In this document: positions 1 through 10,100 of the stretch, one piece after another
How positions within the stretch are numbered: the stretch's first letter is position 1
Layout: every line of letters begins with the position of its first letter
Source of the DNA: CAIXSC01 sp046349935
Lineage (GTDB): Bacteria > Planctomycetota > Planctomycetia > Pirellulales > Pirellulaceae
NCBI GenBank assembly: GCA_046349935.1
Contig: JAXMBK010000006.1
Span: 248,001 to 312,000, forward strand
Direction of reading: 5' to 3'
Length of the DNA stretch: 64,000 bases
Program-made: the position numbers and the translations under genes
The notes under the pieces: model-generated
What the model was told of the DNA's origin: nothing
Seen by the model: the letters and a program-made list of their open reading frames with translations, nothing else
The model's database searches: none

Positions 1-317
1 CGATGCGGCAACTCCTCGTGAACTGGGCCGCGGCCAGGCAGTGCCAAAAACGAGGAGGCGGCGCTCAACGCGTCGAGATGGATGAGTTGGCCGACACGTC
101 GACATGGGACCCGGACCTCATCCTCGATCTCGATGAGGGACTCACCCAGCTCGCCAAGATCGATCACACGGCGGCAGAACTCGTGAAGCTCCGGCTCCTC
201 GCGGGCCTCTCGGTAACCGCAGCGGGAGAGATCCTAAAGCTCTCTCGTACAGAGGCGTACGACAATTGGAAGTTCGCTCGGGCCTGGTTCGCCGCCCGAC
301 ACTCCCAACTCGACTAG
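1..317 (+). CDS. ECF-type RNA polymerase sigma factor, C-terminal part (cut by window edge)
   Basis: This is the C-terminal half of a planctomycete-type ECF sigma factor. The frame is open to the left edge, so the true start lies outside the window. The visible part aligns by eye with the complete sigma factor at 30103-30681: both share a WDPD-(L/T)-(I/L)-LDLDE stretch, then AELVKLRLLAGLSVT, which is the sigma region 4 helix-turn-helix that reads the -35 element. The order sigma / Ser-Thr kinase / giant exoprotein is repeated on the other strand at 30681-19887. The next gene, the kinase at 443, starts 125 bases later in the same direction. The sigma probably controls this local set, but that is inferred from position. 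The call as ECF sigma is firm; its target is unknown. Confidence 0.85.
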   Translation, partial: MRQLLVNWAAARQCQKRGGGAQRVEMDELADTSTWDPDLILDLDEGLTQLAKIDHTAAELVKLRLLAGLSVTAAGEILKLSRTEAYDNWKFARAWFAARHSQLD

Positions 318-442
318 CGAAGATTTCTTGAAATTCTCCGGACGGTTCACGTTCGTTTCTTGCATGGATTGACTGCGAGACATTGTCCCCGACCAGTCGG
401 TGCAACCTCCGCCGAGCACAAGAGCAGGATGGAACATCAACC

Positions 443-3400
443 GTGAGCGAGCCCGAACCGATTCGTCTTACCGCGAAACAGATCTTCCTTGCGGCCCAAC
501 GCTTGGTCGAATTGGCGGAACGCAACGCCTATCTGGACCAAGTTTGCGGCGGCGACGCCGTACTGCGTCGTACGATCGACGCCATGTTGCAGGCGAACGT
601 CGATGCGTCGCAAAAGAACCCGCTCGACCGCGTCATTTCCCTATTCGGCGCGGTCCCGGCGGATGATGAGGAGGCCACCGTGGATCTCGTCGGCTCCGGC
701 GATGCGCGTCGCATGATTGGGCCCTACAAGCTGCTCGAGCCGATCGGCCGAGGAGGCTTCGGCACAGTCTACATGGCCGAGCAGCTTAGTCCCATCAAGC
801 GAAAAGTCGCGGTGAAGGTGCTGAAGCCGGGCATGGACAGCAACGAGGTGATCGCGCGCTTTGAAGCGGAACGACAGGCGCTGGCGATGATGGACCACCC
901 AAACATCGCCAAAATTCTGGATGGCGGAACGACCGCCGAGGGCCGTCCCTACTTCGTCATGGAACTGGTGCGGGGCGTGCCGATCGTGGAGTACTGCGAC
1001 GAGGCCCGTCTGTCGAACGACGATCGTCTGGAGCTGATGATTGAGGTGTGCCGCGCGGTGCAACACGCTCACCATAAGGGAATCATCCACCGGGATCTGA
1101 AACCCTCGAACGTGCTTGTGACGATGCACGATGATCAGGCTGTTCCCAAGGTGATCGACTTCGGCATCGCTAAGGCGCTGCACCAACCGCTGACCGACCG
1201 TACGCTGTTCACGGGCTACCATCAGCTCCTCGGCACGCCGATGTACATGAGCCCCGAGCAGGCGCAGATGAGCGGCATCGACGTCGACACGCGCAGCGAC
1301 GTCTATTCGCTCGGCGTCCTGTTGTATGAATTGCTGACCGGCGCGACTCCCTTCACCAAAGAGTCGTTCTCGAAGGCGTCGTTCGACGAAATTCGGAAGA
1401 TCATTCTCGAGCACGAACCGCCTCGGCCCAGCGACCGCATGACGACGCTCGACGCGCTGGCTCGTTCCACAGCAGCTAGCCGCCGGCGGCTCGATCAACG
1501 TCGCATCAGCGCGGATCTGAAGGGGGAGCTGGATTGGATTGTGATGAAGGCGTTGGAGAAGGATCGCAAACGACGCTACGATTCGCCCAGCGACTTGGCC
1601 GCCGATCTCGAACGATATCTCCATGGCGAAGCGGTGAAGGCTTGCCCCCCCTCGATCGCCTACCAACTGAAGAAATTCGCCGTTCGCAACAAGGCGCTGT
1701 TGACGACCGCGTCGGTCGTCGGCGTCACCCTGTTGTTGGGAATCTTCGTCTCGACGTGGCTCGCCGTCGCCGCGATGCGCGCTAGCCGACTGGCCGAGGA
1801 ACGACTGCAGTTGGCGGATGCACGACTAAAACGAGAACGGTCCGCTCTGAAGGCCGTCGAAGATCAACGTCAACTGGCGAACACGAATCTGCAAAGGGCC
1901 GTCGAGATCGTCGACCAGATGCTGCAACGCGTCCAGACGGACAAGTTCGCGTCGCTCGCGGGAACGGAACCACTGAAGCGACAATTGTTTCAGGATGGGA
2001 TTCATTTTTACACCGCGTTTCTGGAGCAAGTCCCGGAAGACGACGAGTTGCGATTCAAGGCGGCGTTGGGTTGGGCTCGAGTCGCCGACTTGCACAATCA
2101 ATTGGGCGAATCCTCAACAGCTCAGGAAGCTCGCAAGAAGGCCATCTCAATCTTGGAGCAGCTCCATCAAGAGCACCCCAACGAGACACGCTTTGAGTTG
2201 CACCTCGCACACACGGTGACTCAACTCGGCGAGTGGGCGCATTGGCACCTGTATGATTTTGCAACTTCGGAAACCGCCCTGCGGCGAGGCGTTGAGCTTT
2301 GGCAATCGCTCGCGCGTCGCGGAGCCAATCAACGAGAATACGGTTCGAAGGCGGCCGAAACCGAAGCCGTCTTGGCAGACACCTATAAGAACCTCCAGCG
2401 TTTCGACGAGGCAGAAGGGGCGCTCCGGCGTTCGATTGCTCAACTTCGCCAGTATTGGCCGATCGTGGAACGACCGGGGCCCGAGCATCCCCGGTTATGC
2501 AATGCCTTGCGGATGCTCTCCGGCCTCTTGAATCAGCATGCGACGCGTCAGCCAGAAGCGTTGGAGCTGATGAAAGAGGCGGCCGCGCGCGCCGAAGACA
2601 TCGTCGCACATGCTCCCGAATCAAGAGACTCTTACTGGGCGCTCGCGGACGGCGCACTCGGCTATGCCAACATGCTACGTGCGAACGGTCAGAATGCGGA
2701 GGCGGAGAAGTCGTACCGACGCGCTTTGGAAGCGGCCGAACGACTACCGCGATCGGGTGCGTTGAGCGACTTGTTGACTCTGCAAAACGTCTGGCGAACG
2801 CAACAAGCGCTCGCAGATCTGTTGATCGAGAAGGAAGAGTACGCTGAAGCGATCTCGCTTTGTCTTTCCGCCCGCCAGGTCTTGGCGCCCGGCCTCGTGC
2901 TGCCAGATGCAGGCAACAATTTTCCCCGCGAGCTCGCCGCGAACGAAGACCGAATCCTGAATCTCGTGCGAACGTTGATGGAAAAGAACCGCAAGGATCA
3001 AGCGCATGCGATTTGCCAACGCCTGGACGAGCACGAGGGCAGTCCCGCCGTCGTGTTTGCTTCCCAGCTCTTTGCCGCTCGAGCCTGGGAGGCGGCCGGC
3101 GAACAAGAGGAGGCTCAGCGAAGGCTGACCAAAATGCTGGCGCAGCTTCACTCGTCCTATGACGAACGCAAGCCGCTTGCTGATCTTGCGTCAACGCCCG
3201 CTTACCATCACGCTCTCTTCCGCGCTGGCGATTCCCTATTCCACCAAGGGAAGTTCGAACTTGCACTCCCGTTGCTCGACGCCGCGCTACGCCTAAATCC
3301 GAAGAACGCGGAGGCGTTGGATCATCGAGGCCAGGTTCATTTGAATCAAGGCAAGTTCGCCGAAGCGCTCGCCGACCTCGACGAAGCGATCCGCGTCGGA

Positions 3401-4030
3401 CCTGCCTACAGTCAGTCCTTTTGGCATCGCGCCTATGGCCGCATGCGAATCGGCGATGTCGACGCGGCAAAACGCGACATCCAGCGATTCTTGGAACGCA
3501 CGAAGTATGATCCGCGATGGGTTCAGCAGTCGGTGCTGCTGTTGCTCGCCATGGACCAAGTCGAGGACTGCGTCAAGTTGCGCGAGAAGATTCTGACCGC
3601 CGTCTCCAAGACGCACGATGCCGAAAGCCGACAGTGGACGGTGCTACTTGGCGGATTCATCCCGAGTCGCCCAGCGGATTCCAAAGTCGCATTGGCGCTG
3701 GCTCAAAGTCTGGTCGCCGAGGACCCTGGAAACCAGGACTACCTCTTGGCCCTTGGCGCCGTACATCTACGTGCCGGAAACCACGACGAAGCGCTCGCGT
3801 CCCTCGCCCAAGCGCTCGGCGCCACGCCGACTCGGAGACTCTCCCCGAGCTATGTCCATTACTTCCTCGCACTGACGGAACATCATCTGGGCCGCGCCGA
3901 CCGCGCTCGCGAGCATCTCCAAAAGGCCGACGCGCTCGCAGAGCCCGATCTCCGCAGCGCCGCCCCGTGGAACCGCAAGCTGACGATCGAACTGCTGCGA
4001 AAGGAAGCAACCGCATTGATTGGGTCTTGA
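443..4030 (+). CDS. Membrane-anchored Ser/Thr protein kinase (PKN type) with C-terminal TPR repeats
   Basis: A Hanks-type Ser/Thr kinase of about 1195 residues. An N-terminal helical region typical of planctomycete PKN proteins is followed by the kinase domain: Gly-rich loop IGRGGFG at about residue 101, VAVKVLKPGMD with the ATP-binding Lys, HRDLKPSN with catalytic Asp 218, and DFGIAK with Asp 239. One hydrophobic segment (about 418-442) should anchor it in the membrane, leaving the kinase in the cytoplasm and the TPR-rich region (about 480-1195) outside. TPR-like units are clear near the end (ALRLNPKNAEALDHRGQVHLNQGKFAEAL). I chose GTG 443 (V-S-E-P-E-P) because it sits about 12 residues before the N-terminal domain; the frame also allows TTG 383. 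It follows the sigma gene and precedes the giant surface protein, so it may act on or sense that system; this is inference. A paralogue with WD40 repeats lies at 25061-29959. Confidence 0.9.
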   Translation: MSEPEPIRLTAKQIFLAAQRLVELAERNAYLDQVCGGDAVLRRTIDAMLQANVDASQKNPLDRVISLFGAVPADDEEATVDLVGSGDARRMIGPYKLLEPIGRGGFGTVYMAEQLSPIKRKVAVKVLKPGMDSNEVIARFEAERQALAMMDHPNIAKILDGGTTAEGRPYFVMELVRGVPIVEYCDEARLSNDDRLELMIEVCRAVQHAHHKGIIHRDLKPSNVLVTMHDDQAVPKVIDFGIAKALHQPLTDRTLFTGYHQLLGTPMYMSPEQAQMSGIDVDTRSDVYSLGVLLYELLTGATPFTKESFSKASFDEIRKIILEHEPPRPSDRMTTLDALARSTAASRRRLDQRRISADLKGELDWIVMKALEKDRKRRYDSPSDLAADLERYLHGEAVKACPPSIAYQLKKFAVRNKALLTTASVVGVTLLLGIFVSTWLAVAAMRASRLAEERLQLADARLKRERSALKAVEDQRQLANTNLQRAVEIVDQMLQRVQTDKFASLAGTEPLKRQLFQDGIHFYTAFLEQVPEDDELRFKAALGWARVADLHNQLGESSTAQEARKKAISILEQLHQEHPNETRFELHLAHTVTQLGEWAHWHLYDFATSETALRRGVELWQSLARRGANQREYGSKAAETEAVLADTYKNLQRFDEAEGALRRSIAQLRQYWPIVERPGPEHPRLCNALRMLSGLLNQHATRQPEALELMKEAAARAEDIVAHAPESRDSYWALADGALGYANMLRANGQNAEAEKSYRRALEAAERLPRSGALSDLLTLQNVWRTQQALADLLIEKEEYAEAISLCLSARQVLAPGLVLPDAGNNFPRELAANEDRILNLVRTLMEKNRKDQAHAICQRLDEHEGSPAVVFASQLFAARAWEAAGEQEEAQRRLTKMLAQLHSSYDERKPLADLASTPAYHHALFRAGDSLFHQGKFELALPLLDAALRLNPKNAEALDHRGQVHLNQGKFAEALADLDEAIRVGPAYSQSFWHRAYGRMRIGDVDAAKRDIQRFLERTKYDPRWVQQSVLLLLAMDQVEDCVKLREKILTAVSKTHDAESRQWTVLLGGFIPSRPADSKVALALAQSLVAEDPGNQDYLLALGAVHLRAGNHDEALASLAQALGATPTRRLSPSYVHYFLALTEHHLGRADRAREHLQKADALAEPDLRSAAPWNRKLTIELLRKEATALIGS

Positions 4031-4145
4031 GCGACGCGATTGCGACGGCGAGCCGCGCTGGTCGTTCAAGAAAAAAAGTCGGAATTCTGTGGGACGCGAT
4101 TGGTCCAAAACACGCCTTGTGTATTGGACGAATCACAGCCCCCAG

Positions 4146-7100
4146 ATGAAAGACTCCCTCATGTTGCGCAACCATCGTTCGAAGGCTCGGAGCAAGTCGC
4201 CATCCCCACTCAGCCGCCGCGGTTATCGACCGACGCTGGAGCGGTTAGAGCAGCGCAACCTCTTGGCCACTCGAGTGCTCGACTTCAACAACCTCTTTGG
4301 CAACACGTCCGTTCCCTCCCCCGTCGTGGAGGACGGCTTTGTCGTGCAAAGCCTCAACGGCGGGACGATGGCGACGCGGGGCGCAGGATATCCGTTCACG
4401 GCGGCTCAAGGTATTACGCTGTATCAACCTGTCGCCAGCGGCCAAACTCGCATCACCCGAGCCGACGGCGGCAATTTTCAATTGAGCAGCATTCAGCTCA
4501 ATAGCCTGAGCGTCTTCGCGAGTTCGGTGGTGCCGTTCAATTACACCGCGTCGGCGGGGGGAACGGGTTCGTTCTCGTTCGTTACCGACTCGAACTATTC
4601 GACGTTTCAAACCTTCATGCCGCCTTCGAGCGTCAATCTCTCGTCGCTACAGTGGCAGCAGTTGGGCAATGCAGGCGACTATCACCAGTTCGACAACGTC
4701 ACCCTGACGATCGGCCCGACGATCAGTGCACTGGCGCCCGTAACTCCGGATCCCCGCGCGACGTCTGTCCCGAACGTACAAATAACCTTCAGCGAGGCGA
4801 TCAACGTCTCCTCGTTCACTCATGCCGATCTGACGCTCACGCGCGACGGAACGCCGGTCGCGCTCGACGGCACGATCTCTGTGAGTCATGTTGCGGGAAC
4901 GACTTACGCGATCCAAGGACTTTCGGCATTCACGAGCGAGGATGGCGATTACGTCCTCACGGTGAACGCGCTAAATATCCTCAGTCCGACCGGCCTGCAA
5001 GGTGCGGGAACGGCGACCGAGTCCTGGACGAAGGAGACGACGTACGGGCCGCGGTCCGTGGCCGTGGTGGAGAGTCAGGTCGAATCGCCGACGTTAACTC
5101 CCGTGGGCGCCGGCTGGACGCTCGTGGATGGATTGGAGCACACCTTTACCTTGGACGATGCGCAGACGGTTCAGGTGCAGGGCATCGCCCAGGCGATTTC
5201 CGCTGCCGGACAGGGGAACGTGGAGCTGCGGTTGGTCGTGGACGGTGCACCGGGCCCTGTGATTCAATCGGGGAAGACCACGTACGCGCAGGAACTGCAG
5301 TATCCCGGCGTCATGGACTCGAGCGTCGAGCCGGTCGGCGTGGTGTCGGAAGGGTTTGGCACGGAGTGGAGATTGCTGCCTGAGCCGGCAACCAGTGCGT
5401 CGGCGAATTTTTCGAGCGGCGGCTTGGTGAGCGTACCGGACTCGCCCGCCCTTTCGATTCCCACGGGCGGCGCCATGAGCTTTGAGGCCTGGATCCATCC
5501 GCAGAGCTATGGATCCGGGAATAGCTCCCTCTTTCGCAAGTGGGACAGCAACACGGGACAGCGCGAGTATGCGTTGTTTATGAACTCCGGCGGATATCTC
5601 CTGTTCTCGAACATCCAAGGCGGCCAGATCGGCACTTCCACCCCCGTCCCGCTCGGCGTTTGGTCGCATATCGGAGTGGTGGTGAACAATGGGCAAGTGA
5701 GCATCTATCGCAATGGGACGTTGATCGGTTCGGGAGGGGTCAATCCCTTCTTCGGCGATTCGACAGCGCCTCTGGAAATCGGCGGCGAACAGGACATGCC
5801 CTATAGTTTCCCGGGGCGAATCAGTGAAGCGGCCGTCTATCCGTACGCCCTCGGCGCCACCGATTTCGCGCAGCATGCCGGAACAACGGGCGCTCGCGAC
5901 TATCGCGACGCCGTTCTGGCGGCCAATCCCTTGGGCTACTGGCGCCTGAACGAAGATGCCGGCGCAACGACGGCGCTCGATAGTTCGTCGGCCCAGCGTC
6001 ATGGCGCTGCGATCGGCGGCCCGTCGTTCGGACAATCTGGCGCGCTTCAAGATCAGATCGTTCCATTCAACGAAAGTCAGGTCGTCTTCAGCACGATCGG
6101 CTATGAGGGGACCGTTCGACTGCCGTATCTAGATTACCTCTCCTTAGACGCAGGACCACACACGATCCAACTGCAGGCGCGACTCACCAACGGCGCCACG
6201 TTGTCCTCGGTCGACCTGAACTCGATCTTGATGAAGATCAATCTGCCCTACGACGAAGCGGAGACGTCGGACTTCAGCAGCACCGCGCAGGGGGGCGGCT
6301 GGGAGCAACTTGACAACCTCCAAACGACGGTCGACTTGGCGGAAGCCGGTTCGGTTTCGGTCGCGGGCGTGCTATCCGCCGTCTCCACCGCCGGAACGGG
6401 CGACCTCCAAGTGCGACTCGTCGTGGACGGCGTCGCCGGCCCTGTCATTCAAGCCGGACAAACCTCCTACGGCCAGGAACTGCAGTACCCCGGCGTCATG
6501 GACTCAAGCGTCCAACCGGTCGGCGTGGTGTCGGAGGGGTTTGGCACGGAGTGGAAGTTGCTGCCCAATTCGGAATCGAGCAAGTCAGCCAGTTTCTCGG
6601 GCGGCGCTCAAGTCAGCGTTCCTGACCACAGCGCGTTTTCGATCCCCTCGGGAGGCGCGATGACGTTTGAGGCGTGGATTAATCCAGACAGCTACGGAGC
6701 GGGCAACAAGACGATCCTGCGGAAGTGGGACTCCGGGGGCGGGCAGGTCGAGTACGCCTTGTACTTGTCATCCACGGGAACACTGATATTTCAGAACGCC
6801 CAAGGCGGAGGAGTTGTTTCGTCGACGTCGATTCCGCTGAACACTTGGTCTCATGTCGCAGCGACGGTCAACAATGGGTTTGTGACCCTCTATCGAAATG
6901 GCTCGCTCATCAGCACGGGGTCGGTCAATCCGTTCTTTGGCGATTCCAACGCGCCTTTGGAGATCGGCGGGGATCAAGGGACCTCCATGTACTTCTCCGG
7001 CCGCATCGACGAAGCGGCCGTCTACCCTTATGCGCTCAGCGCCGGAACCTTGGCGCAACATTTCGCGATCTCTGGAACGGCCGACTACCGCGACGCCGTC

Positions 7101-10100
7101 TTAGCCGCGAATCCCGTGGGCTACTGGCGGTTGAACGAGGCTGCCGGCGCGACGACCGCGGTCGATAGCTCGCCCTATCTAAGACATGGCTCGGTGATCG
7201 GCGGACTGCAATTCAACCAGCCTGGCGCTCTCCAAGATCAAGACGTCCCCTTCGAGCAAAACCAGGTCGTCTTCAGCACGATTGAATACACGGGCGTCGC
7301 GCACGTCCCCTTCCATCAGTACCTCGATCTGCCCGCGGGACAGCACACCATTGGGATCCAAGTGCTGCGCAACGGCGTCGAGCTCGTCGAGACGGCCGAA
7401 CTGCGCGCCATGCCGCTGGTCGTCGGCAGCTTATCGCTGGGCGAAACCGCAGCGACCTCCGTCCCGAATTCCAATCAGAGCCTTGGCGGCGCGTGGCAGA
7501 ACGTGGCGGGCCTCAGCACGGTCGTCGAGGGACTCGGCGGCGTCACCCTGATTCAGGGCGGACTGAATCTCGCGACGAACGCCGGTCAAGGGGAGATCGA
7601 ACTGCGGTTGCTCGTCGACGGCGCCCCGGGACCGGTGATTCAAACGGGACAAACTTCTTACGGCCAGTCTCTGCAGTACCCGGGCCTCATGGACGTGAAC
7701 ACGCAACCGGTGGGAGTGGTGTCCGAAGGTTTTGGAACGCAGTGGAACTTGCTGCCCGAATCGGAGACGAGCACGTCCGCTCAGTTCGCGAGCGGCACGG
7801 AGGTCCGCGTGCCGGATGACAGCGTCTATTCCATCCCTACGGGCGGAGCGATGACGTTCGAGGCGTGGATCAATCCGCAGAATTATGGGTCAGGAGTCAG
7901 CACGATTCTGCGAAAGTGGGATAACGGAAACGGGCAATACGAATATGCGTTCTACCTGAACTCGAGCGGATATTTGATATTCCAGAACTTCCAAGGCGGA
8001 GGCGTTAGTTCCTCGGTTCCCATGTCGCTCAACTCGTGGTCGCACGTCGCAGCCGTCGTCAACAATGGGCAGGTGAGTTTGTATCGGAATGGCGTCTTGC
8101 TCGGCGCCAGCTCGGTGAATTCATTCTTCGGCGACACCAGCGCTCCGTTTGAAATCGGCGGCGATCAAGGGACGCCCTACTTCTTCTCGGGGCGCATTGA
8201 TGAGGTGGCCGTCTATCCGTACGCTCTCGCCCCGGGAACGTTGGCTCAGCATTACAACACGCCTGGCGCCCGCGACTACCGCGATGCGGTCTTGGCGGCG
8301 AATCCCGTAGGCTACTGGCGACTCAATGAAGCCGCTGGCGAAACGACGGTCATCGACAGTTCCTCCGCGCAGCGTCATGGTTCGGCGATCGGCGCCTTGC
8401 AATTCGGCCAGGCTGGCCCCTTGTCAAGTCAAACCGTGCCGTTCAACGAGAGTCGGGTGGTGTTCAGCACGATCAGTTACGACGGCGCAGCGCTGGTCCC
8501 GTTCCAGGAAAATCTGTTGCTCGAACCGGGCCAGCATACGATCCAAGTCCAGGCGCGCGTCGTCGCCGGCGCTGTGAGCTTGAACGGTTTGCAATCCTTG
8601 TCGACCTTCTCCTTCATCGAAGAAATGCCCACCGGAACCACGTCGGTGACGCTCGATGGTCTGGGCAACGTCGTCGTGTCTGACGTCGAAGGCGTCGACA
8701 ATCGCTTTTCGATCCAGCGCGTCGGCGCCGATATCGTCATCTCCGATTCGTTGGCCAGCTTCCTGTCGCCGCCGGGAGTCGGCGCGCTCAGCAACGGCGA
8801 CCGGACGCTGACGATTCCCGCGGCGCTCGTGCTCGGCAGCATCACGTTCGATGCCGCAGCTGGAAATGATCAACTGATCGTCGACGGGGAACTGGGGCTG
8901 CCGCTGTCGTTCGACGGCGGCGCCGGAGGCAATGATGTTCTGTCGCTGACGGGGACGGGCGTCGCCGCCGTGTACACTCCTGATGCAACGACGACCGGCG
9001 CGGGCGTCATCGATCTCGGCGGACCTTCCACCGTCGCATTCACCGGCCTGGAACCGATCGACTTTGACGTCACCGGCGGAACCTTTACGCTCCTCCTTCC
9101 CAACGGCAACGACAGCATCACGATCGCCAATGGTACGCTCACCGATGCTTCCACGCCGGCGTTGATGATCAGCGGTTCGAGCGGCGGCGTGGCGTTCGAG
9201 AACGCTCGAGTGCGCGGCGCCGCCATCGTCATCGACACGACGGCGGTGGACGGCGACGACGCGATCGTCATCGCCGGCGCCAACAACGCCCATACGAACA
9301 CGGATCTGGTCATCGACACGGGCCTCGGCGACGACGGCGTTCAATTCAACGGCGCCGCCTCCTTCGCCGGCACGATCAGCATTACGACGTCGAACGTCAA
9401 CTCGACGCCGTCTTCCTTCCTCTCGACGAATGGAATCGAAATGGCGATTTCGGGGGTCGCCAGCACGTTGGCCGGCCCCCTCTACGGCTCTGGAGGGCTC
9501 GTCAAGTCGGGTGACGGCGTCCTGAAGCTGTCCGGAAACAGTTCGTACAGCGGCGTCACGCGCGTCGACGCAGGCGTGCTACACGCAGCCGGAAGTACGG
9601 CGCTAGGCGCAAACGGCGTCGGAAATGAAACGGTCGTCGCCGACGGCGCAACGCTCGAGATCTCCGGCGGCAACGCATTCCTCGAGTCGTTCACCCTGTA
9701 TGGCGACGGCATCAACGGCGACGGCGCCTTATTCAACGCGTCCGGAAGCTTCTCCTTGTGGGGCGGAATCACGCTTGCCGGCGACGCCGCCATCGGCGGC
9801 GCCGCTGGCGTCGGCAATCAGATTTTCTTAATCAACAATGGCATCAGCGAAGCGGGCGGTTCGCGCTCGCTCGACCTCGTCGGCGCCGCCAACGTGGTCA
9901 TGCAAACGGGCAACTCCTACACGGGAACGACAACCGTGAAAGGAGCAGGCAGCGCCTTGTATCTACGCGGCCCAGGGCCCAAGATCCTCGGTGATCTGAT
10001 CATCGGCGATGGAGTTCACTCGAACATCGTCTCGCTCGACGCCTCCAACCAGATCGCCGACTCCTCGCGAGTGACCATCGAAACCCATTCGCGGTTTGTA

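Noticed and set aside
2055..3470. 471-codon minus-strand frame opposite the first kinase
   Set aside because: Shadow frame caused by high GC; Arg/Pro-rich with no domain, while the plus strand encodes TPR repeats.
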